From assembly GCF_002564105.1 (NCBI RefSeq), contig NZ_PDBX01000001.1, positions 1,302,001-1,366,000 of the forward strand: a stretch of 64,000 nt of DNA. Reading direction: 5' to 3'. The notes beneath the pieces were generated by a model, which did no database searches, was not told the DNA's origin, and worked only from the letters and a program-made list of their open reading frames with translations. Position 1 is the first letter of the stretch; each line of letters begins with the position of its first letter. Source of the DNA: Collimonas sp. PA-H2 (lineage in GTDB: Bacteria > Pseudomonadota > Gammaproteobacteria > Burkholderiales > Burkholderiaceae_D). The position numbers and the translations under genes were made by a program. Of the stretch, positions 54,586 through 62,176 are shown one piece after another.

Positions 54586-54744
54586 TGTCGTGTCACGCCT
54601 CCCCTGTCGGTATATCGCGCCGGCCTTGGCCCGTAGCGCTAGGCGTGCCGAGGAGACATAGCGGGGCTATGGCGACGAGGCGCAACGACGCGATACGGGT
54701 CAAGGACAAGTGAGATGCCGACAGGGGAGGCGTGACACGACACT
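54584..54744. repeat. 161-bp element with perfect 27-bp terminal inverted repeats
   Basis: The left end 54584-54610 and right end 54718-54744 are exact reverse complements (AGTGTCGTGTCACGCC... / ...GGCGTGACACGACACT). Inside, further imperfect complementarity reaches a central CATAG CGGGG CTATG hairpin, so the whole can fold as one long stem. It is MITE-like; no transposase is inside. Confidence 0.85.
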
Positions 54745-54876
54745 TGGGCGGTTGCCATCCGCATCGGCGGGCCCTCAATACACCCATAGGGTTTACCCGA
54801 CTTGCTGCGCTCCTGGCGAGGCGTTACCATACGGCTAAGTTTGCCATTTCGGCGAACAGCTTACCCGTGCCGCTCT

Positions 54877-55245
54877 ATGTTCCACCTGCCCCGCCGATTG
54901 CGCCAGCTTGCCGTCTGCCTGGCCATGTTTGCAGCCCTGCTGCCCAGCGTGGTGCAGTTGCTGCCGGCTGCCCATGGCCAGCCGCTCGGGCTGGGTGAAC
55001 TGTGCAGCAGCGCCGGCAATCTGCAGGCGCCCGCCGCCGGTAATCACGATACCCCGGACCAGGATCACCAGGGCCATTGCCTGCTGTGTTTCCTGCACGC
55101 CGCCAACATCGGCCTGCCGCCCGGCATCAGCCAATGGCAGCTGCCGGCCAGCGAAGGCATCGCTCTTCCGCAAGCCCCATTCTCCCTGCACGCCAGCATC
55201 GTCCGGCTGCATCCGCAATCGCGCGGGCCGCCCGCCTTGTCTTGA
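54877..55245 (+). CDS. DUF2946 domain-containing protein
   Basis: A 122-residue small protein starting MFHLPRRLRQLAVCLAMFAALLPSVV, a membrane or signal segment, followed by the DUF2946 hallmark with Cys and His (ELCSSAG ... DHQGHCLLCFLHAA). The CxxC and neighbouring His suggest metal binding; in other bacteria such genes lie beside copper or TonB-related genes. Here an outer-membrane barrel gene follows 80 bases later. The start lacks a strong ribosome binding site. Confidence 0.72.
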   Translation: MFHLPRRLRQLAVCLAMFAALLPSVVQLLPAAHGQPLGLGELCSSAGNLQAPAAGNHDTPDQDHQGHCLLCFLHAANIGLPPGISQWQLPASEGIALPQAPFSLHASIVRLHPQSRGPPALS

Positions 55246-55325
55246 TTTGCTTAGCCGGCGGTGCAGCTTCATTCAATGAAAGTGTGCCTTGACGCCTTAC
55301 AAACCGAACAAGAAAGCCCTTTACC

Positions 55326-56351
55326 ATGGCTACGCCATTCTCTCGCCGCGCCGGCCTTGCCTTGCTGCCGCTCGCTGCCATATCCTTGACTGCCCTTTTG
55401 CCGCAGGCAGCATTAGCCTGCGCCAGCTGCGGCTGCACCCTCAGTTCCGATTGGGACAACCTCGGCATCGGCAGCTCGTCCGGGCTGAAAATGGACCTGC
55501 GCTACGACTACCTGAACCAGAACCAGCTGCGCAGCGGCACCAGCAAGATCTCACCCGGCGCCGCCAGCCAGATTTCCAATAACGGCGATCCGCAGGAAGT
55601 CGAAAAATACACCCGCAACAACTACCTGACGCTGGGTCTCGACTACAGTTTCAACCCGGACTGGGGCATCAATCTGCAACTGCCTTACATCATGCGCAGC
55701 CATAGCACCCTAGGCACCGCCTCGGACGGCGTCACTCCCGGCGCCGGCGGCGGCCAGTATGACTCCCGCACCTCCAGCATCGGCGACCTCAAGGTCATCG
55801 GCCGCTACCAGGGCTTTACGCCGGAGCATAACTTCGGCATCCTGTTCGGCTTGAAACTGCCCACCGGCAGCCATACCGATACCGCCATGTCTAGCGATCC
55901 GACTGCGCCGGGACCAGTGCCTATCGACCGCGGCCTGCAGCCAGGCACAGGCACCACCGATGCCATCCTCGGCGTCTACTATATGGATACGCTCAGCCAG
56001 AACTGGGACTATTTCGCCCAGGGCATCGTACAGAAGGCGCTAAATTCCAGCGATCAGTACCGTCCCGGCGACGGCGCCAATCTGAACCTGGGCCTGCGTT
56101 ATGTGGGCAACAGCAACTTCACGCCGCAGATCCAGCTCAACATGCGGCGCGTGCTGCATGACGTCGGCGCCAATGCCGACACCGTCAGCACCGGCGGCAC
56201 CCTGGTCTACCTGAGTCCGGGCGTGAACGTGCCAATCTCGCAACAAATCTCGCTATACGGCTTTGTGCAGTTGCCGGTCTACCAGAAGGTCAACGGCGTG
56301 CAGCTTGCTCCGCGCTATACCGCGACAGTGGGCGTCCGCTACGCGTTCTAG
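55326..56351 (+). CDS. Outer-membrane beta-barrel protein with N-terminal CASCGC motif
   Basis: A 341-residue exported protein. After a signal peptide (to QAALA, residue ~31) comes CASCGCTLSSDWDNLG, then alternating hydrophobic strands (LKMDLRYDYLNQ, LTLGLDYSFNPDWGINLQLPYIM, FGILFGLKLPTGS, YTATVGVRYAF) ending in a C-terminal Phe, as expected for a BAM-assembled barrel. It resembles transporter-type barrels of the phenol/alkane or metal-uptake kind, but no firm family name can be given. The Cys cluster right after the signal is unusual for a barrel and suggests metal binding with the adjacent DUF2946 protein. Confidence 0.75.
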   Translation: MATPFSRRAGLALLPLAAISLTALLPQAALACASCGCTLSSDWDNLGIGSSSGLKMDLRYDYLNQNQLRSGTSKISPGAASQISNNGDPQEVEKYTRNNYLTLGLDYSFNPDWGINLQLPYIMRSHSTLGTASDGVTPGAGGGQYDSRTSSIGDLKVIGRYQGFTPEHNFGILFGLKLPTGSHTDTAMSSDPTAPGPVPIDRGLQPGTGTTDAILGVYYMDTLSQNWDYFAQGIVQKALNSSDQYRPGDGANLNLGLRYVGNSNFTPQIQLNMRRVLHDVGANADTVSTGGTLVYLSPGVNVPISQQISLYGFVQLPVYQKVNGVQLAPRYTATVGVRYAF

Positions 56352-56652
56352 CAAAATGCGGCCGGCAGTCCGCTGTCGGCCGCCATCCCGCGGACCAATA
56401 CCTCTTTGGCAATTAAGATGCTTCATGCGCAACACTGATACGCCTGTGAGCATAAAAATCTCACAATTGTTTTCATTTGTATCGAAGTTTATGTCAGCCA
56501 TATCCAATATGACCGCGTTGATTACCTACCTCGGTCATATTGCCAGGTGCGGCGCACAACAAGTTGCATGGTCGTGCTGCAAGTAGACAGATTGACACCC
56601 AAGGTGTTGAGATCAGCAACACATGAGCACTATTTACTCCATGGAGAAAAAA
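56352..56652. promoter_or_regulatory. Intergenic region with hairpin and operator-like dyad
   Basis: No gene. An 11-bp stem, GCGGCCGGCAG (56358-56368) with CTGTCGGCCGC (56373-56383), follows the barrel gene and may mark its transcript end despite no T tract. Further on, AATATGACCG (56506-56515) and CGGTCATATT (56532-56541) form a perfect 10-bp inverted repeat, a likely regulator site for the next gene. Confidence 0.55.
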
Positions 56653-57156
56653 ATGAAAGCATTGTTTATTTCAGCAGCAGTTGCAGCAGCTTTACTGACT
56701 TCCGCCGCCAGCTTCGCCCAAGCGCCGGCAGCAGCGCCAGCCGGCAGCACCGGCCTGTGCAAGGACGGCAGCTATTCCTCCAACGCAACCAAGAAAGGCG
56801 CTTGCGCCGGCCATAAAGGCGTAAAGGAATGGTACACAGCTGCCGCCGCCGCACCTGCAGCCGCTGCGGCCGCACCTGCCGCTGCTCCAGCAGCTGCACC
56901 TGCTGCAGCTCCAGCTGCCATGGCTAAGCCAGCTGCTGCCGCACCTGCAGCAATGGCTCCGGCAAAACCAGCTGCAGCGGCAACCGCTCCTGCAGCCGGC
57001 GCTAAACCAGGCGACGTCTGGGTCAACAGCTCGAGCAAGGTATATCACTGTGCAGGCACCAAGTACTATGGCACAACCAAGGCAGGTTCTTACATGACAG
57101 AGGCAGCCGCCAAGGCAGCAGGCAACCACGCCGATCATGGCAAGGCTTGCAGCTAA
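56653..57156 (+). CDS. DUF3761 domain-containing exported protein
   Basis: A 167-residue protein. A signal peptide (MKALFISAAVAAALLTSAAS, cut near FAQA) precedes the DUF3761 unit LCKDGSYSSNATKKGACAGH and GVKEWY, with two Cys. A 60-residue Ala/Pro linker built of PAAAPAA-type units follows. The C-terminal module (GDVWVNSSSKVYHCAGTKYY ... HADHGKAC) has two more Cys and several His. TGGAGAAAAAA precedes the start; an upstream ATG (56623) is less likely. Function unknown; the modular plan suggests periplasmic or cell-wall location. Confidence 0.82.
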   Translation: MKALFISAAVAAALLTSAASFAQAPAAAPAGSTGLCKDGSYSSNATKKGACAGHKGVKEWYTAAAAAPAAAAAAPAAAPAAAPAAAPAAMAKPAAAAPAAMAPAKPAAAATAPAAGAKPGDVWVNSSSKVYHCAGTKYYGTTKAGSYMTEAAAKAAGNHADHGKACS

Positions 57157-57168
57157 CAGCTGACACTA

Positions 57169-57199
57169 CAGGGCCAGGCGCATAGCCTGGCCCTGTTTG
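57169..57199 (+). terminator. Terminator after the DUF3761 gene
   Basis: CAGGGCCAGGC (57169-57179) pairs perfectly with GCCTGGCCCTG (57185-57195), followed by TTTG. The T tract is short. Confidence 0.6.
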
Positions 57200-57348
57200 C
57201 ATGTGCGGCCGCTTTTCTTGCAGCGCCGCAGCCGGCAAAGCAGTCTTTCGGGTTTATCTATCTTTTACAATTGGACGACTTTTTTTGATGATGTTTACGC
57301 TACTCTTGTCGGGTAGTCTAAACATGGTCAACTTTGAAAGGAAATCTC

Positions 57349-57594
57349 ATGGGCATCATCGCTTGGTTGATAGTTGGCGCGATTGCAGGATGGCTGGCAG
57401 GTGTTTTGGTCAAGGGCGGCGGCTTCGGCGTGCTGGTTGATATCATCGTCGGTATCGTCGGCGCCTTCATCGGCGGCTGGCTGGCTGGGGTACTTGGCAT
57501 TCAGGTTGGCGGCGGCTGGATCGCTTCAATCGTGACGGCTACGGTCGGTGCAGTGATCTTGCTGTTCATTCTAAGGCTGATCAAGCGCGCCTGA
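57349..57594 (+). CDS. GlsB/YeaQ/YmgE family membrane protein
   Basis: An 81-residue protein with three hydrophobic helices (GIIAWLIVGAIAGWLAG, VLVDIIVGIVGAFIGGWLAG, WIASIVTATVGAVILLFIL) and Gly-rich spacing typical of the transglycosylase-associated GlsB/YeaQ/YmgE stress family. GAAAGGAAATCTC fixes the start at 57349 rather than the ATG at 57334. Usually induced by general stress; no regulator site is evident here. A perfect terminator follows. Confidence 0.92.
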   Translation: MGIIAWLIVGAIAGWLAGVLVKGGGFGVLVDIIVGIVGAFIGGWLAGVLGIQVGGGWIASIVTATVGAVILLFILRLIKRA

Positions 57595-57621
57595 GTTTCG
57601 GCGACAGTAAAAGATGCATCG

Positions 57622-57647
57622 AAAAAACCCGCCTCGGCGGGTTTTTT
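57622..57647. terminator. Bidirectional terminator
   Basis: AAAAAACCCGCC pairs perfectly with GGCGGGTTTTTT around TC. It lies between the GlsB-type gene and the convergent SDR gene and can serve both. Confidence 0.9.
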
Positions 57648-57675
57648 CTATTCCGGCGCAAAGATGTTTCCCCGC

Positions 57676-58890
57676 CTATTTGAAGTCATACGCCATCTGC
57701 GCCTTCAGCGACATGCCCTCGGCGCTACGTTCACAGCGGCCGATATAGTCGAGGAAGCAAGGCGCCGGCGCCAGCCCTTCGCTCAGAGTCCGTCGTTCGT
57801 CAAACACATAATTGAGTTTGGAGAAACGGCCGTACAGCATCAGCGCCTTGTGCAGCATGCGCGTGTTGATCGGTTCGTTGCGGCCGCTCCTGGTGGCGCT
57901 GCCTTGCACAGCGTGGCGCACGCCAAACGCCAGCGCCATCTGCCGCAATGCCGTCTCCGACACCCGCTCGTAAGACTTTGTGCGGGCTGCCGCACTGGCG
58001 CCGTGGAATGCCTGCAGCAACTGCTCCACCATGACGCTTCCGCTGCGCCCGGCGGAGATGTGATACGCGGAAAATCTCAGCGTTGCCTTCAAGGTCAGCG
58101 CAACAATCGTACGCGCGCAATAATCGACCGGCACGATATCCAGATAGGCGCTTGGCGGGCAAACGAAACGATTCAGCTGCGCAACCACTTTCAGGAGCCA
58201 GAAGATGCTGGCCGATGGCTTGCAACCTAGCGACGAATGGCCGACGATAATCGACGGCCGCACAGTCACCAGCGGCAACTCCGGGAACAGCTCGCGCAAC
58301 TGATTTTCCGCTCGCGCCTTGGAGGCGGTATACGGCACCAGATGGGCGCGCTCGAGCGGCAGGCGCAGGCTTTCCGTGACCACCGGCCCGCGCGCCACGC
58401 CGCACGCCATGGCCGTGCCGACATACACGAAGCGCTGCAAGCCCGGCAGCCGCGAACAGCGCTCCGCCAGGCGCATGGTAGCGTCGACGTTGATTTCCCA
58501 GATATCCGAGCGCTCGGCAAAGGACGTCACGGCGGCGCAATGAATGACATGGCTGACCTGCTCCAGCCGCGCATCGGCAAACGCCTGCGCATCCCTCAGG
58601 TCAGCCAGGATGATCTGGCTTTCCGCGATGTGCAGCGGCGTTTCGGCCGGGGTGAAGCGAGCGATCGATTCGCGCACCCGGCGTACCCCGGCGGCCGGGC
58701 ACTCCGCACGAACCAGAAATAGCATTTCCTTGAAGCTTTCGCTGCCGGCAAGTTCGGCGGCAATCGCGCCGCCGACAAAACCGGTGACGCCGGTAAGGAA
58801 AATCCGCGGTGGCGCAGCCGGCAAACTCTGCTGTTCGGCCTGCAGCTTGTCGCGCAACCACTTCGATCTTGGAAACAGATTAAATACCAT
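57676..58890 (-). CDS. SDR-family thioester-reductase-like protein
   Basis: A 404-residue extended SDR protein. The Rossmann motif FLTGVTGFVGGAIAAEL, the VIHCAAVTSF segment, FVYVGTAMACGVARG and the active-site YTASKARAE (YxxxK) are all visible, as in the NAD-binding_4/male-sterility domain of carboxylic acid and acyl reductases. It likely reduces or epimerises a lipid-like or carrier-bound substrate, which is inference. The last 120 residues are unique. It is 24 bases from the mipA-like gene end and on the same strand, so may be cotranscribed with it. Confidence 0.8.
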   Translation of the reverse strand: MVFNLFPRSKWLRDKLQAEQQSLPAAPPRIFLTGVTGFVGGAIAAELAGSESFKEMLFLVRAECPAAGVRRVRESIARFTPAETPLHIAESQIILADLRDAQAFADARLEQVSHVIHCAAVTSFAERSDIWEINVDATMRLAERCSRLPGLQRFVYVGTAMACGVARGPVVTESLRLPLERAHLVPYTASKARAENQLRELFPELPLVTVRPSIIVGHSSLGCKPSASIFWLLKVVAQLNRFVCPPSAYLDIVPVDYCARTIVALTLKATLRFSAYHISAGRSGSVMVEQLLQAFHGASAAARTKSYERVSETALRQMALAFGVRHAVQGSATRSGRNEPINTRMLHKALMLYGRFSKLNYVFDERRTLSEGLAPAPCFLDYIGRCERSAEGMSLKAQMAYDFK

Positions 58891-58914
58891 GTTGGCGCAC
58901 CAGTCTCGATTCGG

Positions 58915-59730
58915 TCAAAATGAATAATTGACGGTCGCAAATCCGCTGTAGTTGGTCTTGGCCTGCACCAGCGGGCTATCGGCGGCTTTTTGCATATAAT
59001 GCGTGGCGCCGAGCATGGTGGACAGCGACCAGGTCCGGTTGAAACTGTGAGTCCAGACCAGCGAGGCATTGACCGCATTCAGGCCGGATTCCGCCGTGTA
59101 CTGGGCATAGCCCGAATTACGACTCTGGACGGCATTGACGCCAAAGAAAGTCTGGTTGTACTTGGCATCGCCGAACATGGCGGCAGCGCTGACGCTGACC
59201 TTGTCCTTGGCCAGCTCCAGCACGGTGCTACTGATCTGGACCCGGTAGCTGAGGCCGCGTTCGCGGTTGCTGACCGGTTCCGAGATAGCCAACGACAGGG
59301 TGCCGATGCGGCCCAGCTTGATGCCGGCCTCGATATTGGCCAGCACCGAGCCCTTGATCTCGCCCATGCCTTTCAGCTTTGCCGAGCCGGGCTGCAGGCC
59401 GTCGTCGGAATCCTTGCGGCCGGCGCCGTAACCGATGGCGGCGCTTGCGAAAAACATGTCGTTGATGTCGTAACGGTAGCCGGCTCCCTCCATGGTGTCG
59501 ACAAAAAATCCGGATGGCGTCACGATTTTCAGTATCGGCACCGGCACCACATGGTATTCGTCGCTGCCGGCATAGCGCGCCATGCCGCCGGCGCCTAGCC
59601 CGATCGTAACCTGGCTGTCCTGTAGCCAGGATTTGGACGGCGCCGGCGCCGCCTGCTGCGCCAGCGCCGCGCGCGAGGCCAGGACGCCGTACAGGGCGAG
59701 AGCGAGGATGGACTTGGTCTGGTGTTTCAT
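58915..59730 (-). CDS. MipA/OmpV family outer-membrane protein
   Basis: A 271-residue barrel protein with a signal peptide ending ALAQQ, then the MipA/OmpV start VTIGLGAGGMARYAGSDEYHVVPVPIL and many amphipathic strands ending in NYSF. MipA scaffolds murein hydrolase/synthase pairs in E. coli; OmpV-type members are porins or adhesins. CGGAGAAACA precedes the ATG at 59730. It is divergent from an OmpR-type two-component system, which probably regulates it. Confidence 0.9.
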   Translation of the reverse strand: MKHQTKSILALALYGVLASRAALAQQAAPAPSKSWLQDSQVTIGLGAGGMARYAGSDEYHVVPVPILKIVTPSGFFVDTMEGAGYRYDINDMFFASAAIGYGAGRKDSDDGLQPGSAKLKGMGEIKGSVLANIEAGIKLGRIGTLSLAISEPVSNRERGLSYRVQISSTVLELAKDKVSVSAAAMFGDAKYNQTFFGVNAVQSRNSGYAQYTAESGLNAVNASLVWTHSFNRTWSLSTMLGATHYMQKAADSPLVQAKTNYSGFATVNYSF

Positions 59731-59766
59731 TGTTTCTCCGGGGTGGGGGTGACGTAAATTCGTGGC

Positions 59767-59802
59767 GCAAATTTGCAGTACAGATGCGTGCTGCAAATTC
59801 GC
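59767..59802. promoter_or_regulatory. Operator-like repeats between mipA-like gene and the two-component system
   Basis: GCAAATTTGC (59767-59776, itself a palindrome) and GCAAATTCGC (59793-59802) stand 26 bases apart; AATTTGCAG (59770-59778) and CTGCAAATT (59791-59799) also form a perfect inverted pair. Likely target of the adjacent response regulator. Confidence 0.5.
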
Positions 59803-59960
59803 AAGGCATTTCACAGAGCACATTGTCGACACGCCGGAGCCGCATGTCTGTGAAGCATTGGTAGGGAATATGTGTGAATCCTTGGCATTTATGTGTTTGT
59901 TTGTAATCGGGTCATCGGCAGCCGGAGCCAGACGCTATGATGAAAAAAAGGGAAAATGGC

Positions 59961-60659
59961 ATGAAGAAGGTTTTATTGATTGAAGACGATGCACGGCTTG
60001 CCGAATTGATATCGGAATATCTGTGCCGCTACGATTTTGAAGTGACCCTGGTGCTGCGCGGCGACCTGGCGCTGGACGCCATCGCCCGCGAACAGCCGGA
60101 TGTGGTGGTGCTGGACCTGATGCTGCCCGGCATGGACGGCATGGATATCTGCCGCGCCATCCGCAAGACCTCGGCGCTGCCGGTGCTGATGCTGACCGCC
60201 CGCGCCGACATTTTCGACCAGGTCGCCGGTCTCGAGATCGGCGCCGACGACTATATGCTCAAGCCGGTGGAACCGCGCCTGCTACTGGCGCGCCTGCGCG
60301 TCATCCTGCGCTGGATGGACTTGCGCGACCAGCCGGCGCGCGGCACCCTGCTGCAGTTCGGCGAGCTGGAGGTCGACCTGTCGGCGCGCCAGGTGTGCTG
60401 GAAAGGCGAGGAAATCGATCTCAAGACCGCCGACTACAATCTGTTCGTGATCCTGGTGCAGGCCGCCGGCAAGGTCCTGAGCCGCGACGAGCTGCTCAAG
60501 CGCTGGCGCGGCATCGGCTTCGACGGCCTCGACCGCACCGTCGACGTCAGCATTTCGCGCCTGCGCAAATGCTTCGACGACGACGCCAACGAACCGCGCA
60601 AAATCAAGACCGTGTGGGGGCGCGGCTATCTGTTCAGCCCCATCGCCTGGGACGAATAA
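59961..60659 (+). CDS. OmpR/RstA-type response regulator
   Basis: About 232 residues. The receiver domain has the acidic pair in LLIEDDARL, phospho-acceptor Asp52 in VVVLDLMLPGMDG, and Lys in DYMLKPVEPR. The C-terminal winged-helix DNA-binding domain includes VGLTPTEF-type LKTADYNLFVILVQAAGKVLSRDELLKRWRG and TVWGRGYLF. Start at 59961 (MKKVLLIED); an ATG at 59937 in frame adds eight residues. The sequence is closest to RstA-like regulators. It overlaps the kinase start (TAATG). Confidence 0.92.
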   Translation: MKKVLLIEDDARLAELISEYLCRYDFEVTLVLRGDLALDAIAREQPDVVVLDLMLPGMDGMDICRAIRKTSALPVLMLTARADIFDQVAGLEIGADDYMLKPVEPRLLLARLRVILRWMDLRDQPARGTLLQFGELEVDLSARQVCWKGEEIDLKTADYNLFVILVQAAGKVLSRDELLKRWRGIGFDGLDRTVDVSISRLRKCFDDDANEPRKIKTVWGRGYLFSPIAWDE

Positions 60660-61999
60660 TGCTAAGAATCCTGATACGCCTGTACCTGACCGTCGCCGTG
60701 CTGCTGCTCCTGTCGATCGTGTTCGTGCAAAAGGGCTTCCCCTACCTGTTCTCGACGCACCTGATGGCGCAGATGCATCGCGAATACGCCAGTGAAGCGA
60801 TGCTGCTGCGCGACTACCTGGACCCGCTCGATGACAGTACCCGACAAGCCAGGCTGGACAGCATGAACCATTCCAATGGACAGCGCTACCGCCACCTGTC
60901 CGAAGAACAGAAGCGTGCGCTGTCGCCGGCCACCCGGCAGGATCTGGCGCAATACGGCCTGGCGTGGAGCGGCACCGGTGACATCAACCGCACGAATGTC
61001 TACATCGCGCTGAATGACGGCAGCCTGGTGGAAGTCCATCCGCTTATTCCCGACTGGATGGAGATGCTCGCCTATGTGATTATTTTCAGCGTCATGCTGG
61101 CAGCGATACTGGTATGGCTGACGCCGCACTGGCGCGACCTGGAAAAGCTGCGCATCGCTGCCGCCCGCTTTGGCGACGGTGCACTGGACGCGCGCGCAAG
61201 GCTGTCCGAGAACTCCTCGATCAAGCAGCTGTGCGCCTACTTCAACAATATGGCCGACCGCATCGGCGCCCTGATCACTGCGCAAAGGGACATGGTCAAC
61301 GCCGCTTCGCACGAATTGCGCACGCCGCTGGCGCGGCTGGAATTCGGCCTCGTCAACCTGATGGATACCACCGACGACAGCAGGACCCATAAACGCATCC
61401 AGGCCATGCGCAAGGACGTCGAAGAACTGGATATCCTGGTCGGCGAACTGCTGACGCTGAGCATGCTGGAACAGGCTACGCTGCCGGAAAGCAGGGAAAA
61501 AATCATGCTGGAGGATTTCCTGCGCTCCGCCGCCGGCGTCTCCGATGAAGAGCTCAGCCTGCGCCACTGCACCATCGTCTGGCAGATCGCACCCGCCATG
61601 CAAGAAATCGTCATTGAACCGCGCAGCCTGGGACGCGCCTTTTCCAACCTGTTGCAAAATGCATTGCGCTACACCCGCAGCACCATCCGGGTGCGGGCTG
61701 AAGCCAGCCCCGCTTCGTGGAAACTGATTGTGGAAGACGACGGCGTCGGCATTCCGGAGAATGACCGGGAACGGATTTTCGAACCGTTCTACCGGCTCGA
61801 CCGCAGCCGCGACCGCGCCACCGGCGGCTACGGACTGGGACTGGCGATCGTCAAGAAAATCGCCGAGCGGCTTGGCGGCGGGGTACGGGTCGCGAGTTCA
61901 GAACTGGGCGGCGCGATGTTCATACTGCACTTCCCATTACGCAGCAAACAGAGCCACTCAGATCTATCACCTTTGCTTATTCCAGATAAGACAAACTGA
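60659..61999 (+). CDS. Sensor histidine kinase, RstB-like
   Basis: A 446-residue membrane kinase. Helix 1 (residues 5-23) and helix 2 (about 136-154) flank a ~110-residue periplasmic sensor; a HAMP domain follows. The HisKA site is NAASHELRTPLARLEF with His218, and the ATPase has FSNLLQNALRYT (N box), VEDDGVGIPE (G1) and GGYGLGLAIVKKIAE (G2). ATG overlaps the regulator stop (TAATG). The signal is unknown; RstB responds to acid, Mg or other envelope cues in enterics. With the divergent MipA gene it suggests envelope-stress control. Confidence 0.92.
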   Translation: MLRILIRLYLTVAVLLLLSIVFVQKGFPYLFSTHLMAQMHREYASEAMLLRDYLDPLDDSTRQARLDSMNHSNGQRYRHLSEEQKRALSPATRQDLAQYGLAWSGTGDINRTNVYIALNDGSLVEVHPLIPDWMEMLAYVIIFSVMLAAILVWLTPHWRDLEKLRIAAARFGDGALDARARLSENSSIKQLCAYFNNMADRIGALITAQRDMVNAASHELRTPLARLEFGLVNLMDTTDDSRTHKRIQAMRKDVEELDILVGELLTLSMLEQATLPESREKIMLEDFLRSAAGVSDEELSLRHCTIVWQIAPAMQEIVIEPRSLGRAFSNLLQNALRYTRSTIRVRAEASPASWKLIVEDDGVGIPENDRERIFEPFYRLDRSRDRATGGYGLGLAIVKKIAERLGGGVRVASSELGGAMFILHFPLRSKQSHSDLSPLLIPDKTN

Positions 62000-62018
62000 C
62001 AGAGATCATCATCGGCAA

Positions 62019-62088
62019 CCGCCCCGAAACCCAGTATCCATGCGCTAAACAGGCACAAAATGCCGAGCCGTACCGGGGCGGATTTTTT
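62019..62088 (+). terminator. Possible long-loop terminator after the kinase
   Basis: CCGCCCCG (62019-62026) pairs with CGGGGCGG (62074-62081), with a loop of nearly 50 bases, followed by ATTTTTTT. The long loop makes it a weak call. Confidence 0.45.
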
Positions 62089-62176
62089 TAGTTTTTTTGT
62101 TCATACTATTTTCCTAGCGGATCACACTGGTGCGCGCTAGAATCCCAAGACAAAATTTGGGAGGATTTGACCTGTG

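Noticed and set aside
57676..59730. Biosynthetic gene cluster around the SDR reductase
   Set aside because: Thioester-reductase-like features alone; no carrier protein, ligase or synthase gene nearby.
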